NCBI GenBank assembly: GCA_029204225.1
Contig: MU832660.1
Coordinates: 1 to 64,000 of the forward strand
Source: Diphasiastrum complanatum
Taxonomy: Eukaryota; Streptophyta; Lycopodiopsida; Lycopodiales; Lycopodiaceae
Length of the DNA: 64,000 nucleotides
Direction: 5' to 3'
Shown here: in pieces, positions 19,678 through 30,200 of the stretch
Layout of the letters: each line of letters opens with the position of its first letter
How positions within the stretch are numbered: position 1 is the first letter of the stretch
Made by a program: the position numbers and the translations under genes
The notes under the pieces: generated by a model
Told to the model about the DNA's origin: nothing
The model's input: the letters and a program-made list of their open reading frames with translations, nothing else
Databases searched by the model: none

Positions 19678-21858
19678 CTATACATCATGCCAAGCCATGG
19701 ATTCCAAGGCATTTTGTGCACTTGAAGATACATCAATTAAAATATTAAGTGCATAAATAATGTTGCCAAAGACAACTTGCCTTGCTTGATCCATATGATT
19801 GAGCCTTGATGGCTCCATCTTGATACTCAAGATTCTTCTTGGAGTCCTCGGGTCTTGAGCTTGATCCTCCACTTGACTTGACTCCAAAACATCAATGAAT
19901 TGAATAAGGTGTTGATCCAAAGGTGCTTCTTCAAGTTTACAAATCTTCCACTCTTGAAAGATCACATTTCCACCATTGACAAATTCTTTGGTCGAAAACA
20001 AGTAGATTCTACAATCTCTACTTGAAGAGCAAAACACTACCATTATTCCTATCATTGAAATAGGATAATCTTTGGTCCTTACATTGGAATGATCATGCAC
20101 AAAGCATGTGAACACAAAGATTTTCAAAGCAAATGATGTTTCATCTTTTATGACTCTATTCAAACTATTACAAAAATAGTTATCCAATGAAATCGCTTTA
20201 TCAACAACAAATGTAGATTTCAAAACAGCCCATTTCATTGTCTTGTCATACAAAGTAATAAACACCATGAATCTTAAAGGTAAGAAACAAGTCACCTCAT
20301 GTCTACTACTACTTTCCAAAAAGTATTCAAAGATAGTAGACTCTCCAATGCTCACCACCCTTGCAAGATGCACACTTGAATGGACAATTTGCATGCAATT
20401 CGATGACTCGGCCATTGTCATTGAGGACTCCCTTGGAACTCTCATGCTTTGAGGCTGATCCTCAAGATCTTCCTCCTTTTGATGCTCCTCCTCAATGCAA
20501 GCAAGATCACACTTTGCCAAGATCTCCTCTTGAGTGATCTCCTCCTTTGCCAAGCTCATTCTTTCAAAAGCAACACTAGCTTCCAACTTAAACAATCTTC
20601 CATGCTTAAATCCCTTTGCAATGCAAACATCATTCTTCAAGATGAAACAAACACCATGCTTAAAGTGGACATCCAAACCACTTTCTAAGAGTAAACCAAC
20701 ACTAAGCATATTCTTGGTGATTGATGGTACATAAAGGACATTTTCTAGATCCATGCATTTTGAGGATTCTAGACACAAAGAGATGGTGCCAACACCATCT
20801 ATCCTACACTCTTCATCATTTGCAGTAAGGACAAACTTTTTAGCATCATTGAATGAGTGTAAGTTTGAGAAAAAGTCCTTTTCACAAGACATGTGGGAGC
20901 TAGCCCCACTGTCAATCCACCAATTGTCTCTTGAATTGCTATTGCTTGTTGGTGAGGATGTAGATGCCATCAAGAATACATCTACTTCATCCTCCTCCTC
21001 CTCTTTTGCAAGGTTTCCTTGTTTGTCCTCCTCCACTTGTGCTCTTAGCCTCTTGTAGCATTTAGATGCATAATGCCCCTTCTTTCCACAAAAGAAGCAT
21101 TTTTGCTTTGACTTGCCCTTTGAGCTTGATGCATCATCCTCTTCTTTGGCCTCCTTTGGATGCTTCTTCTTTCCATTGGTCTTCTTTTTGCCCTTGAATG
21201 AGAAATTGGCTTTCTCATCACCATCCTGCAAATTCAAGGAACTCATCCTAGATTTTGCATGGAGCATCCTACACTCTTCAGCCACTAATACACTGTGAAG
21301 TTTTTCTATAGTTGGCAAAGCGTCTTGGATGGCAAAACTTTGGACCAAATTTGCAAAGTCATCTCCTAGACCATTAAGGACAATTTGTACAAGCTCTCCA
21401 TCATGAATCTTATCTCCAATGGAAGCCAACTCCCTATTTAGAGACTTGATTCTGAGTACATAATCTTGTGCACTCTCCTCACTTCTCCTCATGCTTTGCA
21501 AAATTTGATTTCTAAGCATAAGAACTCTAGAAGTGTTGCTAGACTCATAGATTGATTTTAAAGACTCCCAAGCCTCTTTAGCATTAGTACAAGCTGATAC
21601 TTCTCTCAACAAATCATTGCTCACATTCATCTTCACACAATGAAGTGCAAGCCTAGATCTCTTCTTGTATCTAGCTAACTCCTGTGCACCTAGAGGTTCA
21701 TCTTCATCTTCAATCAAGAACTCATAAAGGTCTTGGAGCACTAAGAGTGACTCCATTCTAACCTTCCAAATAGCATAATTTGTAGAATTCAACCTCTCAC
21801 TAGCTTCTAGAAGGTATGCTCCAGCAGATGCCATCTTACTAGTGACTTCTACAAACAA
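19678..21858 (-). CDS. Gag-protease ORF with chimeric C-terminus (copia element 1)
   Basis: An unbroken 726-codon frame; Met9 (MASAGAYLLEASERLN) is the more typical gag start. Residues about 9-210 form a copia gag domain (NYAIWKVRM, AWESLKSIYE). A CCHC zinc knuckle CFFCGKKGHYASKC is at 254-267 and a protease motif WIDSGASSHM at about 314-323, with active Asp316. After about residue 440 the copia order breaks. There is no GAG-pre-integrase or integrase core, only unfamiliar sequence. A degraded integrase-tail echo (about 610-644; RIYLFSTKEF, NVIFQEWKICKLEE) follows, then unrelated residues to the end. It probably supplies capsid in trans or is a dead end. The open frame and near-identical LTRs argue it was recently mobilised. 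Confidence 0.85.
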   Translation of the reverse strand: MFVEVTSKMASAGAYLLEASERLNSTNYAIWKVRMESLLVLQDLYEFLIEDEDEPLGAQELARYKKRSRLALHCVKMNVSNDLLREVSACTNAKEAWESLKSIYESSNTSRVLMLRNQILQSMRRSEESAQDYVLRIKSLNRELASIGDKIHDGELVQIVLNGLGDDFANLVQSFAIQDALPTIEKLHSVLVAEECRMLHAKSRMSSLNLQDGDEKANFSFKGKKKTNGKKKHPKEAKEEDDASSSKGKSKQKCFFCGKKGHYASKCYKRLRAQVEEDKQGNLAKEEEEDEVDVFLMASTSSPTSNSNSRDNWWIDSGASSHMSCEKDFFSNLHSFNDAKKFVLTANDEECRIDGVGTISLCLESSKCMDLENVLYVPSITKNMLSVGLLLESGLDVHFKHGVCFILKNDVCIAKGFKHGRLFKLEASVAFERMSLAKEEITQEEILAKCDLACIEEEHQKEEDLEDQPQSMRVPRESSMTMAESSNCMQIVHSSVHLARVVSIGESTIFEYFLESSSRHEVTCFLPLRFMVFITLYDKTMKWAVLKSTFVVDKAISLDNYFCNSLNRVIKDETSFALKIFVFTCFVHDHSNVRTKDYPISMIGIMVVFCSSSRDCRIYLFSTKEFVNGGNVIFQEWKICKLEEAPLDQHLIQFIDVLESSQVEDQAQDPRTPRRILSIKMEPSRLNHMDQARQVVFGNIIYALNILIDVSSSAQNALESMAWHDV

Positions 21859-21865
21859 GAAATAG

Positions 21866-22202
21866 ATTTGATTGACTTGAAACTCACAAAGGTCTCACAC
21901 TTGTAGTGTTTCACGCAAATTTGATTTCTAATCCAACAAATGGACTTATAATCACAGTTCTATCACTCCCTCACAAAGCTGGAATGAAGATAAGATGAAG
22001 TGAAAACTACTTTCAAACAAATCTTGCCAAGAAATGGATTTGATTGTCTCTAGAAACTCACTAAGGTCTCTCTCTTGTAGTTTTTCACTCAAATTAGATT
22101 TCTAATCCAACAAATGGACTTATAATCTCAGTTCTAGCACTCCCTCACAAAGTTGGAATGAAGATAAGATGATGTGAAATCTACTTACAATCAAATCTTG
22201 CC
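21866..22202 (-). repeat. Tandem duplication in the leader of copia element 1
   Basis: Two diverged copies of about 165 bp, starting at 21866 and 22038 (period about 172), lie between the primer-binding site and gag. Shared words include AATCCAACAAATGGACTTAT. They may carry packaging or other cis signals. Confidence 0.75.
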
Positions 22203-22638
22203 AAATTTGGCTATTTTTGGACAAAAAATGACTTAATCTCTTTCTTCCTTCTTGGTGTACTTTCAAGACCTGTTTTTAACCTTAATAGGACTTGATCTCA
22301 GCCTAGATTAATTAGATTCCATGAAACAAATTCAAATCTAATCAATGGCAAATGATCTTGGTAGATTATTCTAGGATCTCCACCAAAAATTACACCAATA
22401 GCTCACAAATTGAATTTTTTTGGATCAAATGAATACCATGCATTAAATGCAGGTTCAGAGGTGCCCACACATGTGGATAGTACGGATTTGGACCCCTACC
22501 AAGTTTGGGATCAAATCTCCTCACCAAAATCAAGATTCTAGCTTGCCCTCTCAATACTAGTTTTTAGCACCAAAACTTGCTAAAAATGGATTTGCATTAG
22601 ATCAATGGCTTATGCTCTTGTACTTGGCTCTGATACCA

Positions 22639-23339
22639 TGTGAAAGTACTGTACTTTAGGACCATAAATGGATCTACAAAAGATCCACAAGAGTGATTGG
22701 ATGCTTGCTTAACAATCTATCAAAAAACTAGACACAAAAAAGTTGATCTAGATTGGCAATTTGACAAACAACAAGCATTAACAATCAAAAGCATTGATAA
22801 ACATTGAAATCCGAGCCCACACGTGTGTACTACAGGCTGTAGTACGGCCTTCAACCTGAGAAACAAGTAGAAATTGATTTGGTTTCATTTGGATCACAAA
22901 AACTCAATGTACATAGTGAACTAGCTTGAGATTGCCAATGAGCTCCAAAAATTTTCTATCTTCTCACTATGGAGAGAGGGAATACATAGCAAATTCGACT
23001 TCCTTCTTGAAGTTAGGTGGATTTCCAGCATGTAATAAGGAAGTTAACTCACTCTCCTTGACCTAAAATGAAACCCTAGTCTATTTCCTAGAGTTATGCT
23101 TGGTAGGTAGCTAGTTGGTCAAATTTTCACCTTAAACTTAGGTGTAGGTCCTATAAAGTAGGGATGACCACCAAATAGACATGACCAACTCTCTTGACTT
23201 GACCTAACCTACATTAGGATGGGTTTCCCATGTGGCATCATGGCCTCACATGTGTGGGACCCACTTGTGTACACAATTTACACTATTCTACATGGTTTTT
23301 GATCAAGCTAGATTTGCCAATTTTTGGCAATTCTTCACA
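22639..23339 (-). repeat. 5-prime LTR of copia element 1
   Basis: 701 bp. It drives the minus-strand transcript. The primer-binding site adjoins at 22626-22638. Confidence 0.95.
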
Positions 23340-24164
23340 GCCTCCTATTATCAAGTAAGAGGTGGAACTCAAATCATTATAGATTGGGATTCACTTCGTT
23401 GCAAGAGGTGGACTCCAAAATAAGATACAATTGAGTTCTACAGCTCGTGGATATAGATAGAGGCCTCCACCACGAGTTTCATAGCATGTATTATGTACTA
23501 AAATGTTGTTGCTCCTTGAAGTGAAGATTCTACTATTTGCATTTCTTTCCATGCTCCATCTTCATGCATATAGTTTGGGTACTGATGTATAAATGTGTTT
23601 GTTGTTGTCTATTTCTCTGTTAAGGATTGGTTTGGGATTAGTATCAAGTACATGTGCAGGGCTTGGAGGCTGATCCATCATTCTACTCAATTCAAATGCT
23701 TCTTAGTTATTGGCTCCCTGAGGAGTTCTTGCTACAACTGTTGAGTGACAGTTGTAACAATGACTTTGTAGGATTCCCATTTGTGTTAGCATCAAGTTAT
23801 GAGAGATATCAGACTGGAAAGGAGTAGCGCACTGCATATATCACATAGATCGCCGAGGAGCGTCATAAAGCCGATTAGGCATCTCAAACAACCATGCAAT
23901 TCTCTAATACTGATAATTTGATTAAGAAGAGAATGTAAGAGTTGTAAGAAGCACTTTGTAGGATCAGTGATTTCAGTTTTAAAGAGTTTGTGTTGATTCT
24001 ATGATTCTAGTAAGAGTAGATTTAGTTTAGTTTTCTGATGTTTCTATAGATTAGTCTAGTAACAATCTACAGATTGTAACAATAAAGAAAGAACTAAAAT
24101 AGTCTGTAGAAAGTAGGAAAATGAGTCTTGATAGATCTCTATCCAAGATGAGCTACCATTGCCA

Positions 24165-24238
24165 ATCAAGAATCGAATTAGATCATAGGTGTGCCACTGA
24201 CAAGCGAGACACACTACCATTATACTAACAGAGACAAC
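24165..24238 (-). tRNA. tRNA-Asp(GTC)-derived pseudogene, possibly a SINE head
   Basis: On the minus strand the sequence starts near GTCTCTGTTAGTATAATGGT (acceptor strand plus box A). The anticodon arm CGCTTGTCAG carries GTC, and a box-B-like ATTCGATTCT follows. This order matches plant tRNA-Asp. The acceptor and T stems no longer pair well. About 100 bp of body and a T-rich stretch follow on the minus strand (to about 24060), so it may be the head of a tRNA-derived SINE. Confidence 0.55.
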
Positions 24239-24454
24239 CACTAGAAGCCATAGCAGACCCGTTAACAGGTAGAATCGTTGCTTAGCAGACTCTCTGTCAG
24301 AAGAATAGCAGCAAACAAGGTAAAATCCCGCAAATAGAAGAAGAAGAGGCGCTAGCAGTTTAGTAGAGAAAAGGGGATTCTAGTGATAACATTGAAGAAG
24401 TAGAATCCGAGCACACATAGTTGGTGAATCAATGAACAGAGAGCCAGTAGATAC

Positions 24455-25545
24455 TTGCGCTAACACCAAATGGAAAGCTCGATTAGTGGTTAAAGGATAC
24501 GAGCAAGTTTATGGAATAGATTACACTGACACTTTTAGTCCAGTGGTAAAGCATCAATCTATCCGAATTTTGATGGCTATAGTTGTTGCAAAGATCTAGA
24601 CATTCATCAGATGGACGTTTAGACAACATTCCTTCATGGATATATACAAGAAGACATTTTCATTTATCAACTAGAAGGTTACGTCCTTTAAGGCCAAGAG
24701 CATATGGTATGTAAATTGTAGAAGCAATTTATGGCCTCAAACAAGCTCCTAGGGCCTGGTATGAAAGAATCAATCACAACACAACTTTATCAGATGCTCC
24801 GCAGACTGAAATCTATATCTCACGTGTGAAGGGTCAAGCTATGTCATAATAGCATTGTATGTTGATGATTCATTAATTATCAGCAATTCAAATCAATTAT
24901 TGTATGAAACAAAATCTTTGCTTTCATCAAAATTTGAGTTAGGCCCATTTCATTACCTACTTGGTATGGAGATCATCAGAGATCGCGCAAGCAGAAGGAT
25001 CGCTATAAGCCAAAAAGCCTATCTAACCAATGTACTTCGCAGATATGGCATGGAGGACTGTAAGCCGATAGACACACCTATGGATCCAGGATCCAAACTG
25101 TCCAAAGTCATGTGCCCCATAACTCAAGCAAAATAGGAAAAAATGGGCAAATACCCTAATCAGTCAATAATCGGGTCTCTAATGTATTCTATGATCTGCA
25201 CACGACCTGATCTAGCATATGTAGTAAGCACACTGTCACAATACATGTCCAATCCAGGCTTACAACATTGGAAGGCTCTACAAAGAGTATTGAAGATAAC
25301 TATACTCCAGTGCGACAATCTGAGCTGCATAGCTCTATCTATGAATCCACGAACTCATACTAGAAATAAGCACATAGAAGTTCAGTTTCATTTTATTAGA
25401 GAGAAAGTTCATAATAAAGATGTTGTACTAAGTTACTGTCATACAGACAGTATGTTGGCTGATATTTTGACAAAACCATTGTCAAGAGATAAACATTCTA
25501 CTTTAGTAGATATGTTAAATCTCAATATTAACTCATATTCATAGT
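24455..25545 (+). pseudogene. Ty1/copia RT-RNase H remnant with internal deletion
   Basis: RT begins [20 protein letters not shown] (24460s), is broken by stops, and resumes at 24855 with the catalytic MYVDDSLIIS, then YRSIIGSLMY-type sequence (PNQSIIGSLMYSMICTRPDL near 25160). At about 25290 the frame jumps from ALQRVLKI directly to TILQCDNLSCIALS, so the first half of RNase H is deleted. The end (HIEVQFHFIREKV, ADILTKPLS) is intact to a double stop at about 25543. The polypurine tract AAGGGGGAG and a 3-prime LTR follow. The 5-prime half of the element is missing. Confidence 0.9.
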
Positions 25546-25563
25546 AGTAAGCTTAAGGGGGAG

Positions 25564-26152
25564 TGTTGGAGTTAATCTTTCTCCTGCTCATCCTAACAAC
25601 TCTCCTTTTCACTTATGTAAATCACTCTCTCAAAGCAGTCTACAGAAATGAACTGTTTTCCGCAACAGTCTGCAGAAATGAAGTGTTTGTCTCACAGTCG
25701 CAATTTTCCAACTTGCAAAAAATGCGACGTTTCCAACAAACTGTTTGAGGAAATGAATTGTTTGTCAGCTTTTCACATTTTTCCAAAATGCCACTTCAGT
25801 CTACTTTAACAGATGAACTATTTGTCATCTTTTTCACATTTTTCCAAAATGTGACAATTCAGTCTACATCAACAAATGAACTATTTGTTGGCTTCTTCAA
25901 ATTTTCCCAAAATGCGACAATGCGTTCTACGTCGAAGTTCGATCATTCCGACCACTTCTGGAAAAGTCAAAAAATGTGAAGTGAGAGACCGAAGAGAGAG
26001 AAAAAAAATACAACAAACTGTAGATTTACATAGGATTTCACGTATAGCCTGTCTATGTCTTCATGCTCCGTCAATAGCCGATCTATTGATTAATTAAATA
26101 GTTGTTAACAATCTTGTAATTGTAAAATAGAATAACACAAGATCATCCAACA
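25564..26152 (+). repeat. 3-prime LTR with internal tandem repeats
   Basis: Begins TGTTGGAGTTAATC right after the polypurine tract and ends near ATCATCCAACA (inverted TGTTGGA/TCCAACA ends). From 25640 to 25930 it holds four to five imperfect units of about 60-90 bp containing GAACTATTTGT and CACATTTTTCCAAAATG. No second LTR was found in the window. Confidence 0.75.
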
Positions 26153-26253
26153 ACTATACATAGATGATATGACAAATGATCATCAACACAGATAGAGATC
26201 AAATGACCAAAACTGGTTTCATTGTATCTGACTCCTCAGAGTTGATGATTAGA

Positions 26254-26395
<142 letters not shown>

Positions 26396-26544
26396 AAAGT
26401 ATTCAGAACTATAGCGATTGATTCTGCTGGCGATGACGACCTTCATTTTCGCTACGACCTAGACACCCAGTCGCTCTCCGACAGAGTGATATCAGAGCTG
26501 ATAAGCATAAAGCCACAAATTCCATCAGTGGTATCTTGCTATTT

Positions 26545-26850
26545 GTTCTAGTACTCCTTCACTAAAAGGTAGGGTGGAGTGGTCTTTCTTTGTGATTGCG
26601 TTAAGCTTTTTGAGTTCTACACAGATGCGTAGTTTCCCATTCTTCTTTGCCACAATCACAGTTGGAGATACCTAGTCAGTATACTCTATCTCATAGATGA
26701 ATCCAGCATCAAGTAACTTCTCCAACTCGTGTTGTATGAATTCAAAATAGTGTGGATTACAGCGATAAGGTCAGCTCACTTTTGGTTTAGCATCGTCAAC
26801 CAATGGGATGGTGTGTTGCACCACTTCGGGGGGTATCCCCTTGAGATCTT
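26545..26850 (-). pseudogene. Ty3/gypsy reverse transcriptase fragment
   Basis: The minus-strand translation reads GIPPEVVQHTIPLVDDAKPK, then HELEKLLDAGFIYEIEYTD, VSPTVIVAKKNGKLRICVEL and KKLNAITKKDHSTLPF. This is the N-terminal part of Ty3/gypsy RT (before the YxDD motif). One TGA and one TAG interrupt it. The fragment is about 100 codons and no flanking gag, protease or integrase was found on this strand. Confidence 0.85.
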
Positions 26851-27292
26851 TGAGAACAACTTCTCTTGATTGTGTGTTGCTCTTGGGTTGATTTTGTAAG
26901 AATCAATAGTTTGCTATTCTGTGTGATCCTCGTGACAACAACTACTACAAGATATGATGAGCACACTTGTGGACTAATGTTATTTACTGTAATCTTGAGT
27001 TTTAAAAAATGAGAACTATGATACAAGTCACGATTGACATCATAAACAGAGCTCAAGAGCATGTCTAAAGCTTGCAATGTTATACATTATGAGCTTTTCT
27101 GTCCTATTGTATGATTCAATGAATGGAAAAGACCCATCCCAACCTCTTTGGAACGCAAGAGTAGGGCCATGTTGTTGGGGCAGTTGGAACATACATTGTC
27201 AATAAGGATATGGTACTCCACCTCTTTCCAAGTCATGTGTTAGTACGGGAAGCAGACTCGGTCCACCAACTGGTCCGCAGACTAGGAGCCTT

Positions 27293-27392
27293 GGAGATGC
27301 AAGCAAGCTGCTCATAAAACTCTATCTCTTATTTGCAACACCAAAAGATGCAAGCAAGCTACCCACAAAACTCTATCTCCAACACCAAGGGA
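27293..27392 (+). repeat. Short tandem duplication, about 50-bp unit
   Basis: GATGCAAGCAAGCT followed by CATAAAACTCTATCTC occurs twice (from about 27295 and 27347). Confidence 0.6.
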
Positions 27393-27437
27393 TGCATAAA
27401 AGCTTACACCACATTCAAGCTCAACCAAACTCAGACA

Positions 27438-27561
<124 letters not shown>

Positions 27562-27989
27562 GGGGGTTGAAACACAAGGCCTAAAGGGCCTTTCAATGGA
27601 TTCCAAGGTAGTGGGGGAAAGGGGCACCTTGCAAGGAAAAGCCTTTATTGTAAATAATCAATTTTGTTACATTAATGGCCCAAGTATGGCATCATGCATG
27701 TATAAGCCCATCTTGAAGAGCCCATCAATAGTTAGTAATGCGTGTATAAGTCCAACTTGTGGTGCCATTAGTTACTAGGAGCAAGAAAACAATTTTGGCA
27801 AGTCTCACTACACTCGATTTACTGGACCTAGGGAATACCCAAATCCACAAAAGGAGAAAAAGCAATATCTCAAGGTACGACAATGGGTTTAGGGGGAGCA
27901 AGCCAAGGCTCCCATCAGTGATCTTGATTACTGAATAGAACTTATGGACATGGCCGAACCATCAAACTAAGTTGTGCATGCACCCGCTT

Positions 27990-28380
27990 CACCACCAATA
28001 TCTGAAGGAGTTGTTCTTCCAAAATTCAATGACTCAACCAGTGACATCTTTAGAACCAGAAGGGAGTGGGACCGAAGCCTTAACTACCTTGTTATCTAGC
28101 CAAATTACCATCTCTTTATGTGATGTGCTAAAAAACTCAAAACCTTTACGACAAGCCTTAACCACATGGTTAGGAACTAAGGATACACCCTGAGAATGTT
28201 CCTTCAATGGAGATATTGATGATGACCAGTTTGTAATGGCAATAGGGGTCACTTGGGAAAATGAAAAAAGCAACGTCACCTTGCCTATACAACACAAGAA
28301 CCTTCCACCAATAGCTGCCATTGTTGATGGTGGTTCAGGAGTAAACATTATTCTCAAATCTACCAAAATTCCAAGTGTAT
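27990..28380 (+). pseudogene. Ty3/gypsy aspartic protease fragment
   Basis: A plus-strand reading shifts frames but ends with DDQFVMAIGVTWENEKSN, LPIQHKNLPPIAAI and VDGGSGVNII, the retropepsin D-x-G-S core with its flap-side approach. The upstream part (ALTTWLGTKDTP) is gag-protease linker-like. The rest of pol does not follow. Beyond 28380 the sequence changes to the unrelated ORF of the next entry. Confidence 0.65.
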
Positions 28381-29034
28381 GATGGAGATTTGCCAAGGCT
28401 TGAGGAGGAGTATTCGCAACACATGGTTTCAAGGGGATCTTCAAGGAGCAAGGCCGAGTCTTTGTGGCTCAAAGTTCATGGTAAAGAGAGACAAGTTTCA
28501 GGTGGTATTCACTCCAATATATTCTCTCATGCTTCTCTTTTACTACTTGATGTACCATCTTGCTTTTATGAGGTTTCTACATCTCATAGTTGGAGTGAGG
28601 TAATGATTGTCTTGTATCATGCCTCTAGTATGGACATATTACTTGTCATTCATGGCTTAGATATGTTTCCAAATTACTTAGAAGGCAAGTGGTTGAGTCA
28701 TCAAGTGTTTGCTCTTAGATCTAGTAAGAGCAAGAATGAGCTTGTTGCTTATAGTTTGAAAAATCATGTTTTTACATGGTTTGAGGCAATTTGTAAACTT
28801 CTCTTAAGATTAAGTGAATCATTCTTGAATGACACTTACATCCTTGAGCAAGTGTTTAGCCTCAATAAGATCAAGATTGTATTTGATTTCAAGATTAGAT
28901 CCATTATGGATATAGTCCATAGTATGTGGACTAGTCAAGCTAGAATGCTTAATCTTGATGATCAACACTTTTGCTCATCTTATGATCTTGATCTCTATGT
29001 CTTTGTGACCTTTATGAGGCATGGAAGCCTCTGA
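28375..29034 (+). CDS. 219-codon ORF of unknown function inside an LTR element
   Basis: An open frame upstream of a polypurine tract (29311-29325, GTTTTTGAGGAGGAG) and LTR start TGTGAACAAATGG (29326). It has no RT, integrase or RNase H motif. Hydrophobic, Ser/Leu-rich composition resembles the filler ORFs in copia elements 1 and 2. It may be the 3-prime internal part of a non-autonomous element. A second open stretch, 29021-29311, continues to the polypurine tract. Coding status is doubtful. Confidence 0.3.
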   Translation: MYDGDLPRLEEEYSQHMVSRGSSRSKAESLWLKVHGKERQVSGGIHSNIFSHASLLLLDVPSCFYEVSTSHSWSEVMIVLYHASSMDILLVIHGLDMFPNYLEGKWLSHQVFALRSSKSKNELVAYSLKNHVFTWFEAICKLLLRLSESFLNDTYILEQVFSLNKIKIVFDFKIRSIMDIVHSMWTSQARMLNLDDQHFCSSYDLDLYVFVTFMRHGSL

Positions 29035-29325
29035 TTTTCATCATGGTGCAGCCATATTCATGCAAATGGTGCTTTCGAATCAAAGTTCATCATCAAGCAT
29101 GGAGGAAGCACTTGGTATAGTCGCAAATTGGTGGAATGCTCTTCAAAGGTGTTCGCAAATGATTTCTACCAAAGAAATCTTATCATGGAATTGGTGGGGT
29201 GCTGCTATGATTGATCCTTTTGCTAGTTTTTTACTTCATATGGCATACCAAAGGATCCACTCAAAAAGTTTCACAAACTCCTTGATTGATCTAAGTACCT
29301 TACTAAGCTAGTTTTTGAGGAGGAG

Positions 29326-29905
29326 TGTGAACAAATGGTCAAAATCTATCTTGGTTATTTTTCTGATTTTATGTTTGTGAATACATTTCACATGTGTGGA
29401 GCATGTTCCCACATGTGTAAAATAGTTAGAAATAGTTTATAATGTTGACCATAAAGATTGCTAGTCAAGCATCTTGGTGTCACTAGGTGATACAGCCAAT
29501 TTTGGCTTTAAAGTTCAAATGGTCAAGTACACATGTTTTGTCATGATTAGGCCAAAATTCAATTGTGATGTAATGCGAGCTAGTTAGGTTGCTTACATGT
29601 CAAGTTTAGGTTTGAGGAGTGATGCACCCTATGTGGTGGCAAAAGTCAAAGGGTCCAATCATAAGAGAGAGATGTGTTGAAAGGGTCCAATCAAAAGTGA
29701 GGGATGTTGCATCACACATCCAATTAGGTTAGAGAGGCTATGTTTAAGGGCTCCAATAGAAATTAAGCTTGGATCTCCATGAGTATATGCACTTTCATTC
29801 CCTTCACTAATGTATGAGAGATCTATGAGTTTTTTGAGTCAATTTGGAGATTTGCCAATTTTGCTTGTATTGCCTTCTCTCTCCAAAAGTGGTATATTCT
29901 CTCTC
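29326..29905 (+). repeat. LTR of a TGTGAACAA-type element (truncated)
   Basis: Starts TGTGAACAAATGG after the polypurine tract and includes TTTCACATGTGTGGAGCATG. An inverted relative of that segment is at 41400-41450. The right edge is cut where an element-1-type LTR begins (29906). Confidence 0.55.
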
Positions 29906-30200
29906 TGTAAAGAAATGCCAAAAATTGGCAAATCTAGCTTGATCAAAAACCATGTAGAATAGTGTAAATTGTGTACACAAGTGGGTCCCACACATGTGAG
30001 GCCATGATGCCACATGGAAAAACCATCCTAATGTAGGTTAGGTCAAGTCAAGAGAGTTAGTCATGTCTATTTGGTGGTCATCCCTACTTTATAGCACCTA
30101 CACCCAAGTTTAAGGTGAATATTTGACCAACTAGCTACCTACCAAGCATAACTCTAGGATCTAGGCTAGGGTTTCATTTTAGGGCAAGAAGGGTGAGTTA
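29906..30200 (+). repeat. Truncated LTR of the element-1 family, opposite orientation
   Basis: Begins TGTAAAGAAATGCCAAAAAT and matches, inverted, the first 295 bases of the element-1 LTR with moderate divergence. It stops at GTGAGTTAA, where an older copia RT begins. Confidence 0.85.

Larger units (their letters stand above)
18776..23339 (-). mobile_element. Copia element 1, young, non-autonomous, with 701-bp LTRs
   Basis: Complete LTR element on the minus strand, flanked by an exact 5-bp target duplication GCCTC (18771-18775 and 23340-23344). LTRs at 18776-19476 and 22639-23339 are both 701 bp, begin TGTGAA/TGTGAAAG and end in CACA. By eye they differ at about four positions, which implies a recent insertion. 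The primer-binding site next to the 5-prime LTR (22626-22638) reads TGGTATCAGAGCC on the minus strand, complementary to initiator-Met tRNA. A purine tract (ATTTGAGGAG) abuts the 3-prime LTR. The internal region codes only a gag-protease-like ORF; no integrase core, RT or RNase H is present, so it must depend on other elements. Confidence 0.95.
18590..24003 (+). pseudogene. Decayed gene of unknown family, split by copia element 1
   Basis: Coding-like sequence runs 18590-18775 (SARLIEYSVSPMVIPERWIA), is interrupted by element 1, and resumes at 23345 in the same frame: the pre-insertion reading across one GCCTC copy is FFKEASYYQVRGGTQ. A further exon follows TGTGCAG at 23659: GLEADPSFYSIQMLLSYWLP, FVGFPFVLASSYERYQTGKE, then a charged helical tail ending near 24003. 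In that last exon five stops (TAG, TAG, TAG, TAA, TAA) each sit where Gln codons would fit by a single C-to-T change. The tail looks like a coiled coil. No known domain was recognised. It could be a host gene or a mobile-element gene. Confidence 0.45.

Noticed and set aside
20243-21298. Plus-strand open frames across element 1
   Set aside because: They are antisense shadows of the gag-protease frame.
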